DNA of 37,962 nucleotides from Nostocales cyanobacterium Centralia_MAG_434 (GTDB lineage: Bacteria; Cyanobacteriota; Cyanobacteriia; Cyanobacteriales; Nostocaceae), in the NCBI GenBank assembly GCA_021324415.1, contig JAJPJF010000047.1:1-37962 (forward strand). Reading direction: 5' to 3'. The notes under the pieces are model-generated. The model had not been told where the DNA came from and did no database searches. It saw only the letters and a program-made list of their open reading frames with translations. How positions within the stretch are numbered: position 1 is the stretch's first letter; every line of letters begins with the position of its first letter. The position numbers and the translations under genes are program-made. Below are positions 8,733 through 18,810 of the stretch, piece after piece.

Positions 8733-9719
8733 ATGAATTGGATGAATTGGGTTTATCTGGTAGTGGGGTTAGCAGTGGGGATGAGTATTGGCGGATTACG
8801 AGCATGGCTAAAAAAACCATCTGACTCATCATCCATAACACCAATTGATCAACAAGATGTGTCAGCGCTTGTACAACAACTGAAACAAACGCAGCTGGCA
8901 TACGAAATGTCGAAAGAAATGAGCCAATTTAAAGCAGGGTTTTTGGCACGAACCACCCATGTGTTGCGATCGCCTCTAAATGGTTTAATAGGGCTACATC
9001 AGTTAATTTTGTCAAATTTATGTGAAAGTCCAGAAGAAGAGAGAGAATTTATAGCCCAAGCTCATGAGCGGGCATTAAAGTTACTGAAGCTGATAGACGA
9101 AATTCTCAAAGTTGCTAGAACAGAACATGGTACTCATAAATTAGATCCTCAGCCCCAATCTCTAGCAGAAGTGTTGCGGGAGGTTCGCGACATAACCTAT
9201 ATGTTAGCGGAAAACCGCAATTTCCCGTTCCATGTGTCGCTACCAGACCCAGAAATTTATGTTTTTGCAGATCCCCACTGGATACGGCAAGTCCTGGTAA
9301 GTTTAGTAGAAAATGCCATTTCTCAGATGCAAGAAGGTAGGCTTTGTATTTCTGCGGGTCTATCATCCATTAACAATGTGGCTTATATTTGGCTGGATAT
9401 CCCAACTCACGCAATCACTCAGAGTGAGTCGATAGATTTACTCACATCAGAAAAGGAGAGTGCTCTTCTTTTATCAGGAATGAAGCTATTACTCAATCAG
9501 ACTTTACTAGAAGTCATGGGAGGAAAGCTGGAAATTGTAGATTCTATTGAAACACCCGAACACAAGGATCGCCTGGGCGAATTTCTCTCCCTGAACGAGG
9601 AACAAAATGCAAATCTTCTCTCTCGACTCCAAGTTTCTATCCCTTTAGTGATTCCTGAAGCTGAATTTCTGGAGATGGAAGAGATGTCAGATGAGGTTGG
9701 TTGTACAACACCATCGTAG
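8733..9719 (+). CDS. Membrane-anchored histidine-kinase-like protein with degenerate ATPase domain
   Basis: A 328-aa protein with one N-terminal membrane segment (about 6-25), a linker helix, a HisKA-type dimerisation domain and a HATPase-like domain. The H-box reads FLARTTHVLRSPLNGLIG with the phospho-acceptor candidate H76. An N-box-like VLVSLVENAISQM contains N194. The usual G1 (DxGxG) is replaced by LDIPTHA around D222, and the G2 glycine cluster by SGMKLLLNQ (248-256), so ATP binding may be weak or lost. No response regulator is adjacent. Its 3' end overlaps the convergent GNAT gene by 83 bases. Confidence 0.8.
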   Translation: MNWMNWVYLVVGLAVGMSIGGLRAWLKKPSDSSSITPIDQQDVSALVQQLKQTQLAYEMSKEMSQFKAGFLARTTHVLRSPLNGLIGLHQLILSNLCESPEEEREFIAQAHERALKLLKLIDEILKVARTEHGTHKLDPQPQSLAEVLREVRDITYMLAENRNFPFHVSLPDPEIYVFADPHWIRQVLVSLVENAISQMQEGRLCISAGLSSINNVAYIWLDIPTHAITQSESIDLLTSEKESALLLSGMKLLLNQTLLEVMGGKLEIVDSIETPEHKDRLGEFLSLNEEQNANLLSRLQVSIPLVIPEAEFLEMEEMSDEVGCTTPS

Positions 9720-10107
9720 TCGTAGAATTTTGTTGAAAGCCGATTTTTTCATAAAAGCATTGCTGATGAGTGGTCATGAGATAGACACGCTCAACTCGGT
9801 TCATACGAGGATGGCTTAAAACGGTTTCTACCAACTTGCTTCCTAATCCTCGACTACGGTACTCCGGGTGAATAAGAACATCCCAAATGGTAGCACGGTA
9901 TATGCCGTCTGATGTTGCTCTGGCAAAGCCAATGAGTTTTTCTCCATCCCAGACTGTAACCACTGGCTCGCTATTAGTAATTGCTATGCTCAGATCATCG
10001 ATAGTGCGATCTTGTGCCCAAAATGCTGAAAGATTAAGCAACTCTTGGAGCTGCTTTAGGTCTATTTCTGATTTGCGCTCGCTAAATTGAATCTGAGAAT
10101 GATCCAT
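9637..10107 (-). CDS. GNAT acetyltransferase, second copy related to the 4816-5367 gene
   Basis: A 156-aa GNAT protein. It carries [20 protein letters not shown] followed by the acetyl-CoA loop IHPEYRSRGLGSKLV (Arg-x-x-Gly-x-Gly) and the C-terminal FYEKIGF. These pieces align with the first GNAT, so the two are probably paralogues or members of the same subfamily; the N-terminal low-complexity extension is absent here. The last 83 coding bases are antisense to the end of the histidine-kinase-like gene. Substrate unknown. Confidence 0.85.
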   Translation of the reverse strand: MDHSQIQFSERKSEIDLKQLQELLNLSAFWAQDRTIDDLSIAITNSEPVVTVWDGEKLIGFARATSDGIYRATIWDVLIHPEYRSRGLGSKLVETVLSHPRMNRVERVYLMTTHQQCFYEKIGFQQNSTTTMVLYNQPHLTSLPSPEIQLQESLKG

Positions 10108-10193
10108 GAATTTTTCCTAATTTCAAGCAGTATCTTTAACTACTGTTCTATTGTGCAAGATACTGCCTGTTATAGGTGTCCATAATTCAAGGT

Positions 10194-10577
10194 TTAATGA
10201 CAAATCCACTTCCATAGAGGATGGCTCGAGCCTTGCTGACGGATACGACAAACCTGTTTTTCCAGTCGTTTCTGTTCTTGCTGTGGTATCCCCATGAGAA
10301 TATTACGACTTTGCCACACCAAAACAGCAGTGGTCATACTAATACAAAAAGCTAACCCTAGGGTAGCGGCTGGATGATAGAAGAGCCCATATCGTAATGC
10401 CACCCAAGTAAAGTATTGGTGCCACAGTGCAATTTCTGAACGTAAATTCCATAGGCTCACAGGAGCAACGGTAAGCCACAACAAGCCAACCACAACCCAT
10501 CTACTCAATACCTGAAACTGGTGTAGCCTCTTTATCTGTTGAGCAAAAGATGGATCGGCGTTTTCAGTTTTATCCAT
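10194..10577 (-). CDS. Small membrane protein, unknown function
   Basis: A 127-aa protein with two likely membrane segments: about residues 26-42 (WVVVGLLWLTVAPVSLW) and 69-88 (AATLGLAFCISMTTAVLVW). A basic, glutamine-rich C-terminal tail follows. No family was recognised. It lies downstream of secD-secF on the same strand, separated by about 137 bases that carry TAACCACTAAC-type short repeats. Confidence 0.65.
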   Translation of the reverse strand: MDKTENADPSFAQQIKRLHQFQVLSRWVVVGLLWLTVAPVSLWNLRSEIALWHQYFTWVALRYGLFYHPAATLGLAFCISMTTAVLVWQSRNILMGIPQQEQKRLEKQVCRIRQQGSSHPLWKWICH

Positions 10578-10714
10578 AGGCTCTACTTTTGGGTGTTAGG
10601 AGTTAGGAGGAGCCGGTGCGTTGACAGAATCTGCTGACTGGAAGCACCTAGTGTTTAGTTGTTAGGTGTGAGTTATTTGATAACCACTAACGACTACCTA
10701 CTAACCCTTATCTA

Positions 10715-11674
10715 TTAACCACTAACATTTGACTCCGTACTTTCTAGTTGCTTGGATTTGCCACTATGCTGTCGCCATAAAGCAAGTAACGGACTGGCAA
10801 CAAAAATACTCGAATATGCCCCCATGGTGAAGCCGATAATTAAGGCAAGGGCAAAGTATCTCAGTGTTTCGCCACCAAATATGAATAGGGCAAACAATGT
10901 CAACAATACGGTAAAAGTCGTGTTGAGTGATCTTGTCAACGTCTGATTGACTGCATCATCTACAACTTGGGTGATAGGGTCGTTGGGGTGTTGATTCAGA
11001 ATTTCCCGAATCCGATCATAAATCACCACAGTATCTGTGACCGAAAAACCAGTAATTGTCAAAATAGCAACAACGAACAAACTATCAACTTCAACACCCT
11101 GAAGGAGTCCCAAAATCGAGAAAATACCAGTCGTGATTAATACATCATGAAACAGGGCAAGAATAGCAATGATGGCATAGTCTGACTGAAAACGTACACT
11201 CAGATAAATAACAATGCCAATAAACGAGACAACAAGCGCCAATAAACCTTTGGAAAACAATTCCCGACCCAACGTTGGACCGACAGTATCAATTTGGGTC
11301 TTTTTCGGATCAAATGCTCCTAATTTCTGGCTCAAAGCTGTTTGTAATTGAGCACGTTGCTCACCATTTAATGCTTTTGTGCGGATTGAGATTGCCTGTT
11401 GGTTTTGACCTACAATTTGGATGCTACTAGTGCTTAATCCCTGAGCATCGACAACTTGACGAACATCAGAAAGTTGTATTGGCTGTGCACAGTTTTGCGC
11501 TTGTGTACAATCTCTTTCTAACTGCAACCTTGTCCCACCAACAAAATCCAAACTAGGACGTAGCGGTGAGCCTAGTGTTTGCCAAGAAATCGCCATCGAT
11601 ACAATACCGATGATTATAAGTATACCTGAAAGTGACCACCACACTGCCCTCTGTTTGATCACACTAAATTTCAT
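10715..11674 (-). CDS. secF: Protein translocase subunit SecF
   Basis: SecF forms, with SecD, the membrane complex that uses the proton gradient to aid Sec-dependent export; in cyanobacteria it may act in plasma and thylakoid membranes. The 319-aa protein has an N-terminal membrane segment, the SecF hallmark [10 protein letters not shown] (43-52), a periplasmic domain, and a C-terminal membrane domain containing [15 protein letters not shown]. It overlaps the secD stop codon by 4 bases, which indicates translational coupling. Confidence 0.96.
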   Translation of the reverse strand: MKFSVIKQRAVWWSLSGILIIIGIVSMAISWQTLGSPLRPSLDFVGGTRLQLERDCTQAQNCAQPIQLSDVRQVVDAQGLSTSSIQIVGQNQQAISIRTKALNGEQRAQLQTALSQKLGAFDPKKTQIDTVGPTLGRELFSKGLLALVVSFIGIVIYLSVRFQSDYAIIAILALFHDVLITTGIFSILGLLQGVEVDSLFVVAILTITGFSVTDTVVIYDRIREILNQHPNDPITQVVDDAVNQTLTRSLNTTFTVLLTLFALFIFGGETLRYFALALIIGFTMGAYSSIFVASPLLALWRQHSGKSKQLESTESNVSG

Positions 11675-13089
11675 TTTGCCACCTCCGCCTTAGGACTGTT
11701 GGATATTGGCAAATTAGGACAAAACAGTTCCGGCTTACGTAAAGCAGGAAATCCTAATGTCAGCAATAGCAATGTGCGACTACAAGTGATGGCTGTAAAC
11801 AAATTCACACCTAAACCTAGCGCCAACGTGAGAGCAAAGCCTTTGACTAAACCTGTTCCTAGCCAAAAAAGCGCTAAACAGGAAATCAAGGTTGTTACAT
11901 GACTATCTAGAATACTAGACCAAGCTCTATAAAAGCCAGCTTCCACTGAACGATATAACGTTTTCCCAGATCGTAATTCCTCACGAGTGCGCTCAAAAAT
12001 GAGTACGTTAGCATCAACTGCCATACCAATACTGAGGATAAAGCCAGCTATCCCAGGGAGAGTTAAAGTCACACCCAGCAGCGCAAAAGTAGCATAGGTT
12101 AATAAGGCGTAGATGATCAAGGCAATATCAGCCACCACACCAGGTAGTCGATAGTAGACCACCATAAAAACTAAGACCAAAGCCAATCCACCTATCCCAG
12201 CATAAATACTGCTTTGGATACTGTCTTTACCTAAAGTTGCCCCAACTGTGCGAATTTCTCCAATCTCAACTGGTACTGGTAGTGCACCACCACGTAACTG
12301 TACAGCTAAGTCATTGGCTTCTTGTGGTGTGAACCGACCTTGAATGACTGCTTGTCCACCAGTAATACCAGCTGTGGCAAATTGCGGACCTACAGTGGGA
12401 GAACTGATGAGTGCGTTATCTAGAAAAATGCCGATGCTACGTCCAGTACCAGCAAGATTTTTGGTTATTTGAGCAAACAGTTCACCACCCTTCTCATTGA
12501 AGCTAATGGCAACACTCCAGTTGTTGGCTTGCTCTGGTTCGCCATAAGCGTCTTTGAGGTATTTTCCTGTCAGTGGTGGATTTGTGCTCTCAAATAGTTC
12601 ATTAATTGCTTGATTGTTTTTTTGTATTTCTTCTTGAGTTTTCGCAAGTGCTGCTGTGTCCTGCGCTTTTCTCAATTGTTCCTGCTTAGCTTTCAGTTGA
12701 ATTTGAGTTGCGTGGAGAGCAAACAATTGAGCCTCTGTCTTTGGCTTTTGCTGGCGAAACTCTAGCTGTGCTGTACCACCTAACACTCGTTCTGCTTGCT
12801 GTGGATCGTTGACTCCTGGCAATTGCACTAGGATTTTGTCTGTACCAACGGTTTGGATGATAGGTTCAGAAACACCAAGACCATTGATACGTCCTTCAAT
12901 GACTCTTTTAACAGCTTCCAGTTCTCGTTCTGTAATTTGCTTAATTTCTGGTGTTGTTTTCACCTGAATTGTCAGTTGAGAACCCCCCCGTAAATCTAAT
13001 CCTAGGGGTACAGAAATTGTGGCAATCGCTGCAATCGCGGCGATTACGAGGACAATGATTAAAACTAATAGCGATCGCTGTCTTTGCAT
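11671..13089 (-). CDS. secD: Protein translocase subunit SecD
   Basis: A 472-aa SecD with an N-terminal membrane segment (about 6-24), the signature [11 protein letters not shown] (29-39), a large P1-type periplasmic region that includes a glutamine- and lysine-rich helical insertion (about 155-185), and a C-terminal membrane domain with [22 protein letters not shown] written as the pieces [10 protein letters not shown] and [11 protein letters not shown]. It is the upstream partner of secF, with a 4-base overlap. A GCGATCGC octamer lies within its first codons. Confidence 0.96.
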   Translation of the reverse strand: MQRQRSLLVLIIVLVIAAIAAIATISVPLGLDLRGGSQLTIQVKTTPEIKQITERELEAVKRVIEGRINGLGVSEPIIQTVGTDKILVQLPGVNDPQQAERVLGGTAQLEFRQQKPKTEAQLFALHATQIQLKAKQEQLRKAQDTAALAKTQEEIQKNNQAINELFESTNPPLTGKYLKDAYGEPEQANNWSVAISFNEKGGELFAQITKNLAGTGRSIGIFLDNALISSPTVGPQFATAGITGGQAVIQGRFTPQEANDLAVQLRGGALPVPVEIGEIRTVGATLGKDSIQSSIYAGIGGLALVLVFMVVYYRLPGVVADIALIIYALLTYATFALLGVTLTLPGIAGFILSIGMAVDANVLIFERTREELRSGKTLYRSVEAGFYRAWSSILDSHVTTLISCLALFWLGTGLVKGFALTLALGLGVNLFTAITCSRTLLLLTLGFPALRKPELFCPNLPISNSPKAEVAK

Positions 13090-13437
13090 AGTAACTATAT
13101 TTTTTCAAAACTCTGACTTTCTGCGATACTATTCTGAAATCGCAATATTATATCGACCCAATATTACCCTTGGGCACTCAAAAAAAGAAAACGTCAAAGT
13201 TTTAGATATCGATATCATCACTCGTGGCGACAAATGCTATGGTAACGCTTTTTGAGGTCGTTGGAGTGAAGAATTAAGAGTTATGAATTTTACCATGGGG
13301 GGAATGGGGAGAGGGAGGGGAGTTAGGAGTTGGGGGTGGGAGTTAATTATCTTATCCTCATATGCCCCATGCCCCATGACGCCAGTTGCTTCAACGGAGG
13401 ACACCTCCGCATCGCACTGGCTCCCCCATGCCCATTC
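13090..13437. other. Intergenic region pdhB/secD
   Basis: 348 bases between two minus-strand genes. The right part holds GGGGAGAGGGAGGGG-type low complexity and the hairpin repeat at 13381-13421; the left part presumably holds the secD promoter. A 12-bp palindrome GATATCGATATC lies near 13206. Confidence 0.5.
13376..13433. repeat. compact dispersed hairpin repeat
   Basis: GCCAGTTGC (13381-13389) pairs imperfectly with GCACTGGC (13414-13421), and GGAGG (13396-13400) with CCTCC (13404-13408). The flanks ATGAC and TCCCCCATGCCC also flank the longer relative at 1431-1583, and a half copy lies at 108-129. This is a mobile-looking intergenic repeat family placed just after the pdhB stop. Confidence 0.6.
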
Positions 13438-14421
13438 CTAAACGCGCAGAGCAACCATTTTTTCAACAGCTTCTACAATTTGCTCTGGCTGGACGATTGT
13501 TAGACGTTCGAGAGTGCCGTTGTAAGGTGTAGGAATATCTTGGGACGAAAGCCGCAGTACTGGTGCGTCTAATTCGTCAAATAAGCGGTCATTAATGGAG
13601 GCAATGAGTTCTGCTGCTATGCCACCGGTTTTCATGCACTCTTCCACAATAATCACTTTGTGGGTTTTACGTACTGATGTACCAATGGTATCAAAATCTA
13701 AAGGCTTGAGTGAGATTAAATCAATCACTTCTGGATCATAGCCTTCTTTTTCGAGAGTTTTTAAGGCTTGGATGACATGATGTCGCATCCGTGAGTAAGT
13801 AAGAATTGTTACATCTTTTCCTTGACGTACAACTTCTGCTTTATCTAGAGGCAATAAGTATTCTTCTTGGGGTAGGTCTTCTTTTAAGTTGTAAAGTAGA
13901 ACATGTTCAAAGAACAATACTGGATTATTATCACGGATGGCTGATTTCAGCAGTCCTTTGGCATTGTATGGTGTAGAGCAAGCGACAATCTTTAAACCAG
14001 GCACAGCTTGGAAGTAAGCTTCTAGCCGCTGAGAATGTTCTGCGCCAAGCTGCCGTCCTACACCCCCAGGACCACGAATGACCATGGGAATTTTGAAGTT
14101 GCCTCCAGAGGTGTAGCGTAGCATACCAGCATTGTTGGCTATTTGGTTGAAGGCAAGGAGTAAAAAGCCCATATTCATGCCTTCGATTATGGGTCGCAAA
14201 CCAGTCATTGCTGCTCCCACCGCCAACCCAGTAAAGCTGTTTTCAGCAATTGGGGTGTCTAAAATCCGAAGTTCACCATATTTTTTGTATAGGTCTTTTG
14301 TGACTTTGTAGGAACCGCCATAGTGGCCTACATCTTCGCCAAGAACGAATACAGAGGAGTCACGCGCCATTTCTTCGTCAATGGCTTCCCGCAAAGCGTT
14401 GAAGAATAGTGTTTCTGCCAT
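13438..14421 (-). CDS. pdhB: Pyruvate dehydrogenase E1 component, beta subunit
   Basis: The beta subunit pairs with PdhA in the thiamine-diphosphate-dependent decarboxylation of pyruvate that feeds acetyl-CoA synthesis. At 327 aa it has the normal length. Features are [14 protein letters not shown] (28-41), a Glu-containing thiamine-pyrophosphate-site stretch [35 protein letters not shown], and a transketolase C-terminal domain with VEECMKTGG. pdhA is not in the window. The close cyanobacterial and plastid E1-beta form is the likely identity; branched-chain 2-oxoacid E1-beta is the alternative. Confidence 0.94.
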   Translation of the reverse strand: MAETLFFNALREAIDEEMARDSSVFVLGEDVGHYGGSYKVTKDLYKKYGELRILDTPIAENSFTGLAVGAAMTGLRPIIEGMNMGFLLLAFNQIANNAGMLRYTSGGNFKIPMVIRGPGGVGRQLGAEHSQRLEAYFQAVPGLKIVACSTPYNAKGLLKSAIRDNNPVLFFEHVLLYNLKEDLPQEEYLLPLDKAEVVRQGKDVTILTYSRMRHHVIQALKTLEKEGYDPEVIDLISLKPLDFDTIGTSVRKTHKVIIVEECMKTGGIAAELIASINDRLFDELDAPVLRLSSQDIPTPYNGTLERLTIVQPEQIVEAVEKMVALRV

Positions 14422-14589
14422 CAGACCATTTAATGCAATTTATTTTCTTGCATCTTATCGCGCTTATGCTAAAAATACGGTGAGCGATCGCACGAGTTGA
14501 GCAATAGACAGATCCCAAGGTTGCTAAACCATGGACGCCAGACGCTTTCAGATAAATCTTAAAGATCATGCTGCCAAAAGCAAGAACTT

Positions 14590-14874
14590 CTAAGTTACCT
14601 GAGTCACCTGAGTTACCTGATTATTATCAGGAAATCTTCTGGGTCTTCCTGGTTTGCGTTTATGCCTCTGATTAATTGATTTTTCACTTGCTGCTGCCAG
14701 TTCTTCTGGTGTACATTTAAACAGTCGCAAAGCATCTAAGTATTTTTTTGGTGTCATAGTGGGTTCAGTACGACCTGCCTCCCAGTTACGGACACTAGTT
14801 TCGCTAATTGCAAGCCTGAAGGCAACCTCTGCGCGGCTAAGTCCCGCACGTTCTCTCAGGACTTGCATATCCAT
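14590..14874 (-). CDS. Small XRE-type HTH protein with C-terminal AT-hook
   Basis: A 94-aa DNA-binding protein. Residues 4-60 form an XRE/Cro-type helix-turn-helix (LRERAGLSRAEVAFRLAISE, then TSVRNWEAGRTEP). A basic stretch KRKPGRPRR (72-80) matches an AT-hook core (GRP flanked by basic residues). The last residues VTQVTQVT are encoded by a 9-base microrepeat (14597-14620). It reads toward pdhB with a 168-base gap. It is probably a transcription factor or nucleoid-associated regulator; its targets are unknown. Confidence 0.8.
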   Translation of the reverse strand: MDMQVLRERAGLSRAEVAFRLAISETSVRNWEAGRTEPTMTPKKYLDALRLFKCTPEELAAASEKSINQRHKRKPGRPRRFPDNNQVTQVTQVT

Positions 14875-15264
14875 ATTCCAATGCTCCCTTTTATAACTAT
14901 GTAATTATTTATTAAATCAATTGACGTAAAAATGCCAACCGGAAATAAATTATTAACTATATTATTTATAAGCTATCGACTCCCTATCTGGCAAACGGAC
15001 GAATACCCTTTTTTATCACACCTACTCTCAGTCTCCTGTGATCTAGGACATCTAAAAGCTACATAAAATTGTCAAGAAAAGTTACAAAAACACGATCTTG
15101 TCACTGTGATATTTAGTCATTGATCCTGATAGCAATCTCACGCCTAGTCACTAAGATAAGTAACAGAGGGCAAAAACCCATTACCTACCTAATATCTTGG
15201 CGTGAGATTCACACAAAAAGCATCACTATTCAATTTTGTTACGGCTTATGAGGCAAAACGATTA
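14875..15264. other. Intergenic region hemB/HTH gene
   Basis: 390 bases. The right half holds the large imperfect hairpin at 15134-15209. The left half is AT-rich and likely holds the promoter of the HTH gene. No coding potential was seen. Confidence 0.5.
15134..15209. repeat. long imperfect hairpin downstream of hemB
   Basis: AATCTCACGCC (15134-15144) is the exact reverse complement of GGCGTGAGATT (15199-15209). Inside, CTAAGATA faces TATCTTGG, GTAA faces TTAC, and GGG faces CCC around an A-rich loop, so most of the 76 bases could fold into one rod. No T-run follows on either strand. Confidence 0.5.
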
Positions 15265-16245
15265 CTACGATAACCATCGTGCTGCATCTTTGGCGTGATA
15301 GGTCAAAATCAAGTCAGCACCAGCACGTTTGAAGCCAGTTAAAGTCTCCATAACGACACGCTGCTCATCAATCCAACCGTTAAGAGCAGCAGCTTTAATC
15401 ATGGAATACTCCCCAGAGACATTGTAAGCAGCAACAGGTAAGTTGCAAGCTTCTTTGACACGCCAGATAATGTCCATATAAGCCAAAGCTGGCTTAACCA
15501 TGAGCATATCAGCGCCTTCAGCAATATCCAGTTCAATTTCTTTGAGCGCTTCACGGGCGTTACCGGGGTCCATTTGATAAGTTCTGCGATCGCCAAACTG
15601 GGGTGCTGAATCTGCCGCATCTCGAAACGGACCATAGTAAGCCGAAGCATACTTAGCCGCATAAGACAAAATTGGTGTATCCTCAAATCCTGCTTCATCA
15701 AGACCAGTACGAATAGCTTGTACAAAGCCATCCATCATTCCTGAAGGCGCGATGATATCCGCACCGGCTTTTGCTTGAGAAACTGCTGTTTTCTTGAGCA
15801 ATTCTAGAGTTGGGTCATTCAAAACCCTTCCTGTCAAATCACCTGTTTGTAAATAACCGCAGTGACCGTGGCTAGTGTACTCACACAGACAAGTGTCAGC
15901 GACGATCACTAAATCTGGTACGGCTTGTTTAACAGCAGACGCAGCTTTTTGGACAATGCCACAATCATGCCAAGCACCAGTAGCATCAACATCTTTGTCT
16001 GCAGGGATACCAAATAAAATAATTGCAGGAATTCCTAAGTCGTAAACTTCTTTTGCTTCTTCGACAATTTTGTCTACCGAAAGTTGGTATACACCTGGCA
16101 TGGATTTGACTTCATTGGCAATTCCCTTTCCTGGTACAGCAAAAAGGGGATAGATGAGATCACTTGTCGTTAATACAGTTTCACGTACCATCCGACGCAG
16201 TTGTGGATGAGTACGCAGACGACGGGGACGATGAATTGGAAACAT
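15265..16245 (-). CDS. hemB: Porphobilinogen synthase (delta-aminolevulinate dehydratase)
   Basis: HemB condenses two 5-aminolevulinate molecules to porphobilinogen for haem, chlorophyll and bilin synthesis. At 326 aa it is full length. Active-site residues are visible: K198 ([17 protein letters not shown]) and the Schiff-base K251 in [12 protein letters not shown]. The cysteine cluster C119, C121 and C129 in [14 protein letters not shown] indicates a zinc-type active site rather than the Asp-rich magnesium type. It is apparently a single-gene unit. Confidence 0.97.
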   Translation of the reverse strand: MFPIHRPRRLRTHPQLRRMVRETVLTTSDLIYPLFAVPGKGIANEVKSMPGVYQLSVDKIVEEAKEVYDLGIPAIILFGIPADKDVDATGAWHDCGIVQKAASAVKQAVPDLVIVADTCLCEYTSHGHCGYLQTGDLTGRVLNDPTLELLKKTAVSQAKAGADIIAPSGMMDGFVQAIRTGLDEAGFEDTPILSYAAKYASAYYGPFRDAADSAPQFGDRRTYQMDPGNAREALKEIELDIAEGADMLMVKPALAYMDIIWRVKEACNLPVAAYNVSGEYSMIKAAALNGWIDEQRVVMETLTGFKRAGADLILTYHAKDAARWLS

Positions 16246-16619
16246 AAAGTTTTATCAAGGAACGTAAATGGACACAACACGAAGCGTCATAAACTTAGAG
16301 CAAAAACTTGCTTAAGCTTGACATACTGAAAGCAGCGCTTAACTATTCTCTGCCCTGCGGTCTATGAAGCTGTGGGGCAATTTTGTATTTTACAGCTATG
16401 TTGCAAGCTAAAAATATTAAAATAAAAGTTTTTAAAACTTTATTAAAAACTAGCAAGGAATCCTGTGCAATGCGTCAATAGCTAGTTGTTAAAAGTTTAC
16501 AATTTTTGACGACTAAAAGAACCCATGGCTCAGAATAAGCGCATGAGTTCTTTTTTGTTGGAGGGCAAATAAGGTGAAAAGCAAGCTGAACTCTACATTT
16601 TTCTTAACAATGACCACGA
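16246..16619. other. Intergenic region DUF4870 gene/hemB
   Basis: 374 bases with the hemB promoter side at the left, an AT-rich near-palindrome around 16421-16444 (AATAAAAGTTTT facing AAAACTTTATT), and a terminator hairpin at 16516-16553. No gene seen. Confidence 0.45.
16516..16553 (-). terminator. predicted terminator after DUF4870 gene
   Basis: AAAGAACCCATG pairs with CATGAGTTCTTT with one mismatch. It lies about 65 bases downstream of the minus-strand gene stop, and its minus-strand right arm ends in a short T-run. The plus-strand arm is followed by a longer run of T, so it may work in both directions. Confidence 0.55.
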
Positions 16620-16961
16620 CTAAATCAGTCGGAAAATGAAGGGATAACGAAAGGGTTTGTCTGGATCGCTAAGAATACTTACAATTGCCCAGATTGTTAG
16701 TCCCCAGTGCAACAGATACCCAAGAGCTGCCAGAGGAATCAACAACCCAAAGCTAATAAAAATCAGCACTGCAATTACGGCTCCCCAAACCCACACATTA
16801 AAGTGGAAGTTAATCGCTTCTTTAGCATTCTCCTTCACAACAGGGTCTTCGGAGACCAACAATAAAGCAATGGGTATCCCTACAGATACAAACGCAGTAC
16901 TGAAAAAAATAGCGCCATGACACAGTGCTGACAAAAGCTTACGCTTATCCGTGTCGTACAT
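16620..16961 (-). CDS. DUF4870 family membrane protein
   Basis: A 113-aa protein with the DUF4870 pattern: an N-terminal KRKLLSALCHGAIFFS, then a conserved ENAKEAINFHFN, and three to four membrane segments (about 12-34, 55-75, 78-98). Function is unknown; related proteins are small integral membrane proteins. It is divergent from prfC with a 146-base gap, and a hairpin terminator follows it. Confidence 0.8.
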   Translation of the reverse strand: MYDTDKRKLLSALCHGAIFFSTAFVSVGIPIALLLVSEDPVVKENAKEAINFHFNVWVWGAVIAVLIFISFGLLIPLAALGYLLHWGLTIWAIVSILSDPDKPFRYPFIFRLI

Positions 16962-17107
16962 TAGTTTCTCCTATCTAAATTTAGGTTATTGATTACATTT
17001 AGACCCTATCACAAGCATTGTTGTCTTAAGATTAAAAGACTCGCTAAAGTTGAAAAAAGTTAAGTTAAGTTAATTAGAAAGTAAATAAGCAGCAAATAAC
17101 TACAATT

Positions 17108-18736
17108 ATGTCTACAGAATTTGAAGTAGAACTTTGCCAAGCAGTGGAAAGTCGCCGTAACTTTGCAATTATTTCTCACCCAGACGCTGGTAAAACCACG
17201 CTAACAGAAAAGCTACTGCTGTATGGAGGAGCCATTCACGAAGCAGGAGCAGTTAAGGCAAGACGTGCACAGCGTAAAGCAACTTCGGACTGGATGGCAA
17301 TGGAACAACAAAGGGGTATTTCCATTACATCTACAGTACTGCAATTTGACTATCAGGAGTGTCAGATAAATTTGCTTGACACTCCTGGGCACCAAGATTT
17401 TAGTGAAGATACTTATCGGACTCTAGCAGCAGCAGACAATGCAGTGATGCTTATTGACGTAGCAAAAGGTTTAGAACCTCAGACCCGAAAGTTATTTGAA
17501 GTCTGTAAGATGCGGGGAATTCCTATCTTCACTTTTGTCAATAAACTGGACCGTCCTGGAAGGGAAGCTTTAGAGCTATTGGATGAAATTGAGCAAGAAT
17601 TAGGCTTACAAACTTATGCTGTTAACTGGCCCATTGGTATGGGCGATCGCTTCAAAGGGATTTTTGATCGGGAAAAACAACAAATCCACTTGTTTGAAAG
17701 AAGTGCGCATGGGAGTCGTGAAGCAGTAGATACAGTAGTAGATTTAGGTGATTCCAGAATTGAACAACTCTTAGAACAAGACCTTTACTACCAACTGAAA
17801 AACGATCTAGAACTCTTAGAAGGGGTTGGACCAGAACTCGATTTAGAGTTGGTACATAAAGGTTATATGACGCCTGTTTTCTTTGGCAGTGCAATGACTA
17901 ACTTTGGGGTTGAGTTATTTCTACAGTACTTTTTACAATATGCCCTCAAACCCGGTTCCCATAATAGTAGCGTTGGAGAAGTTCCCCCAACCTACCCAGA
18001 ATTTTCTGGATTTGTGTTCAAACTACAAGCGAACATGGACCCCAAGCATCGCGATCGCGTGGCTTTTGTCCGTGTCTGTACGGGTAAGTTTGAAAAGGAT
18101 ATGGCAGTCAATCATGCTCGCACTGGCAAAACTGTCCGGCTGTCTCGTCCACAAAAACTATTTGCTCAAGAACGGGAATCGATAGACGTTGCTTATCCTG
18201 GTGATGTTATTGGTTTAAATAATCCTGGTGTTTTTGCTATTGGCGATACAATTTACACTGGTCAGAAGTTGGAATATGAAGGTATCCCCTACTTCACACC
18301 AGAGTTATTTGCAACTCTGAGAAACCCCAATCCGTCGAAATTCAAACAATTCCTCAAGGGCGTGAATGAGTTGCGAGAAGAGGGTGCAGTGCAAATTATG
18401 TACTCAGTAGATGAAGCTAAGCGCGAGCCAATTTTGGCAGCAGTAGGACAGCTACAATTCGAAGTGGTCCAATTTCGATTGCAAAGCGAGTATGGGGTAG
18501 AAACCCATCTAGAATTATTACCCTATACTGTTGCCCGATGGGTAGCGGGTGGTTGGGAAGCAATCAACAAGGTGGGGCGTTTATTCAACACGACAACAGT
18601 GAAAGATAGCATGGGACGACCAGTCTTATTGTTCCGCAATGAATGGAATTGTCAACAATTGCAGGAAGATCATCCAGAGTTACAATTAAGTGTAATCGCC
18701 CCAGTTGCTTCCGGGAAAGAATTAGTTGAAGGTTAA
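17108..18736 (+). CDS. prfC: Peptide chain release factor 3 (RF3)
   Basis: RF3 is a translational GTPase that releases RF1/RF2 from the ribosome after termination. At 542 aa it has full length. GTPase motifs are G1 [14 protein letters not shown] (24-37), switch region RGISITST, G3 DTPGHQDF and G4 NKLDR. Domains II and III follow, with the RF3-type ending [12 protein letters not shown] 9-bp inverted repeat (18732-18740 with 18757-18765) overlaps its stop codon. It is divergent from the DUF4870 gene. Confidence 0.96.
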   Translation: MSTEFEVELCQAVESRRNFAIISHPDAGKTTLTEKLLLYGGAIHEAGAVKARRAQRKATSDWMAMEQQRGISITSTVLQFDYQECQINLLDTPGHQDFSEDTYRTLAAADNAVMLIDVAKGLEPQTRKLFEVCKMRGIPIFTFVNKLDRPGREALELLDEIEQELGLQTYAVNWPIGMGDRFKGIFDREKQQIHLFERSAHGSREAVDTVVDLGDSRIEQLLEQDLYYQLKNDLELLEGVGPELDLELVHKGYMTPVFFGSAMTNFGVELFLQYFLQYALKPGSHNSSVGEVPPTYPEFSGFVFKLQANMDPKHRDRVAFVRVCTGKFEKDMAVNHARTGKTVRLSRPQKLFAQERESIDVAYPGDVIGLNNPGVFAIGDTIYTGQKLEYEGIPYFTPELFATLRNPNPSKFKQFLKGVNELREEGAVQIMYSVDEAKREPILAAVGQLQFEVVQFRLQSEYGVETHLELLPYTVARWVAGGWEAINKVGRLFNTTTVKDSMGRPVLLFRNEWNCQQLQEDHPELQLSVIAPVASGKELVEG

Positions 18737-18810
18737 CTGTCGATTGTTAATTACCAACAGTTAACGCCTTTCTGGGTATTCTAAACAAAGACTGGAAAAC
18801 CGGAATTCCT

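Noticed and set aside
18732-18765. 9-bp inverted repeat at the prfC stop as a terminator
   Set aside because: The stem GTTAACTGT/ACAGTTAAC has a 16-base loop and is not followed by a T-run.
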